Assembly: GCA_037447605.1 (NCBI GenBank)
Contig: CM074807.1
Location: 4,086,595-4,108,992, forward strand
Length of the DNA stretch: 22,398 bases
Direction of reading: 5' to 3'
From: Zygnema circumcarinatum
Lineage: Eukaryota; Streptophyta; Zygnematophyceae; Zygnematales; Zygnemataceae
Position 1 is the stretch's first letter. Each line of letters starts with the position of its first letter. The position numbers were made by a program, and so were the translations under genes. Of the stretch, positions 21,387 through 22,398 are shown in pieces. Under the pieces are notes generated by a model, which saw nothing but the letters and a program-made list of their open reading frames with translations, searched no databases and had not been told where the DNA came from.

Positions 21387-21836
21387 CTAATTAGTTGCCC
21401 TCCTCTTATTTTTCTTTCTCTCCATTGTAGAACACACAACAAGCAAAGCACTTAAAGTGCTTAGTGCACTCGATTTTACGATTTGGGAGACACTCATTTC
21501 TGCTAAAGAGCGCACATAAGCCTTATTCATAGGTTGAATTTGATTAGCATTGAAGCTTGTAACCATATCATTACACCATTGTGAAGCGCCTGATACGCTT
21601 GAATATAAATAAGCAACGCTACTATTCAACGATTGTGTAATCACCCCATCTTGCTCCACTAGCTGATTATTAGCATCAGTAGCTTCGCTTTGTTGTGACA
21701 CTAAATGTGAACGTAGTTTAAGAATTCTACTAATTTTGGGTAGTGCATCATTATAAAGTAACACATAAAAACTCATGAAACACACGCATAACCATACAAA
21801 TTGCGTCAGGTATGTAAATTGATCCAGTTGAGGCAT
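21387..21836 (-). CDS. atp8: mitochondrial ATP synthase F0 subunit 8 (atp8/ymf19), 149 aa
   Basis: An intronless frame begins with the hallmark MPQLDQFTYLTQFVWLCVCF and continues with YVLLYNDALPKISRILKLR, the conserved start of the green-lineage mitochondrial atp8 (YMF19) protein, a membrane-embedded subunit of the F0 stator. One N-terminal transmembrane helix is followed by a polar region containing SQWCNDMV, a position conserved in plant copies. It ends in a basic tail and TAG. There is no mitochondrial targeting extension and no intron, unlike the nuclear genes around it, so this looks like mitochondrial DNA rather than a functional nuclear transfer. It may be a nuclear mitochondrial insertion or a chimeric join in the assembly. 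The frame is intact, so the copy is recent or authentic. Confidence 0.85.
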   Translation of the reverse strand: MPQLDQFTYLTQFVWLCVCFMSFYVLLYNDALPKISRILKLRSHLVSQQSEATDANNQLVEQDGVITQSLNSSVAYLYSSVSGASQWCNDMVTSFNANQIQPMNKAYVRSLAEMSVSQIVKSSALSTLSALLVVCSTMERKKNKRRATN

Positions 21837-22398
21837 GTTTGGTGTACTTCTTTGTATCAGTTCAAATCAAGCAGGTTGGTGCCGGTTTAGCGCAACGTGA
21901 GCGCTTGAACTGTTTGTTCTTGGAGTGAGCTTTTTATGAGACTTGGTTTGTGTTTGTTGCAGTCAACAAGATTCTACTACTTTGTGCTCTGATTGGTTGC
22001 TTGCTACACAAATAAACCGACTGCTTAGTTACAAAGCTCGAACAGAAATGGTTTATGACTCCTTAGGTGCAGAGCACTGTAGGCAGCTAGAGCGAGTATA
22101 CTGTTGCGAGTTTATCAAGCTCGCGCTTAGTTGAACAAAATGCGAGCTAACACATACGTATTGGATTTTTCTATTTTGGGTTGAGCGTAACAAACTCCAT
22201 CAAACGTGCCTGTAGTGTAGCGTCACTAGGTTGATGCTCCTCAGATAGATGGGTATGGTAGCTAGGGAAGCCTTTGTTTCTACAAAACCAAAAAGCTAAA
22301 AAATGTATCCTATTGTTTTTTATAAGCTACACGTTTATGCTTACAGCGCTCACTTCCAGCAGCGGTTTGTGACTCATCTAAGACTCTAAGCGACAGAC
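21837..22398. other. putative mitochondrial flank of atp8
   Basis: No tRNA or rRNA was recognised on either strand. A stop-to-stop frame at 22326-22171 (minus, 51 residues, no ATG near its start) reads through RIHFLAFWFCRNKGFPSYHT and could be the end of an unknown open frame. There is a small perfect hairpin AGCGC-7 nt-GCGCT at 21889-21905 and an inverted repeat AGCTCGC/GCGAGCT at 22118-22124 and 22142-22148. This is compatible with mitochondrial intergenic DNA but does not prove it. Confidence 0.35.

Noticed and set aside
21837-22398. tRNA gene next to atp8
   Set aside because: Looked for cloverleaf arms on both strands; only short isolated hairpins were seen.

Overview
This is nuclear DNA of a photosynthetic eukaryote of the green lineage. 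The reading frames are cut by many short GT-AG introns, and the spliced products are plant-like: a CLPTM1-family membrane protein, a plastid beta-ketoacyl-ACP synthase with a transit peptide, an early light-induced chlorophyll-binding-type protein (ELIP), and a plant-like decapping subunit DCP1. A streptophyte or early green alga is my best guess, partly from the style of the mitochondrial atp8 gene at the right end. Species cannot be fixed from the window. Exon coordinates were assembled by hand by matching splice sites, codon phase and remembered family sequences; no alignment was run.

Layout, left to right: poly-C at the window edge and the last exon of an unidentified membrane protein (+). 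Then CLPTM1 (-, 11 exons, 643 aa, complete). Head-to-head with it lies a damaged FEN1 locus (+): eight consecutive exons of the flap endonuclease with no N-terminal part, a 1-nt deletion in the last exon and no C-terminal tail. About 1 kb further is a small PARP/ADP-ribosyltransferase-like fragment (+). Next comes plastid KAS I (-, 9 exons, 486 aa, complete), separated by a roughly 1 kb divergent promoter region with two G-boxes from the ELIP gene (+, 4 exons, 228 aa, complete). DCP1 (-) follows, convergent with ELIP; seven exons are present and the first part of the protein is missing. Upstream of its first visible exon the sequence changes to what looks like mitochondrial DNA with an intact, intronless atp8 (-).

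The genes do not form one pathway: they cover fatty-acid synthesis in the plastid (KAS I), photoprotection of thylakoids (ELIP), ER/Golgi membrane biology (CLPTM1), DNA replication and repair (FEN1 remnant) and mRNA decay (DCP1). The window is rich in (CT)n/(GA)n tracts in introns and untranslated regions, two of which lie directly at 3' splice sites. I did not find a convincing new biological system. The items most worth checking are the truncated, frameshifted FEN1, the mitochondrial-like segment joined to DCP1, and the microsatellites serving as polypyrimidine tracts.
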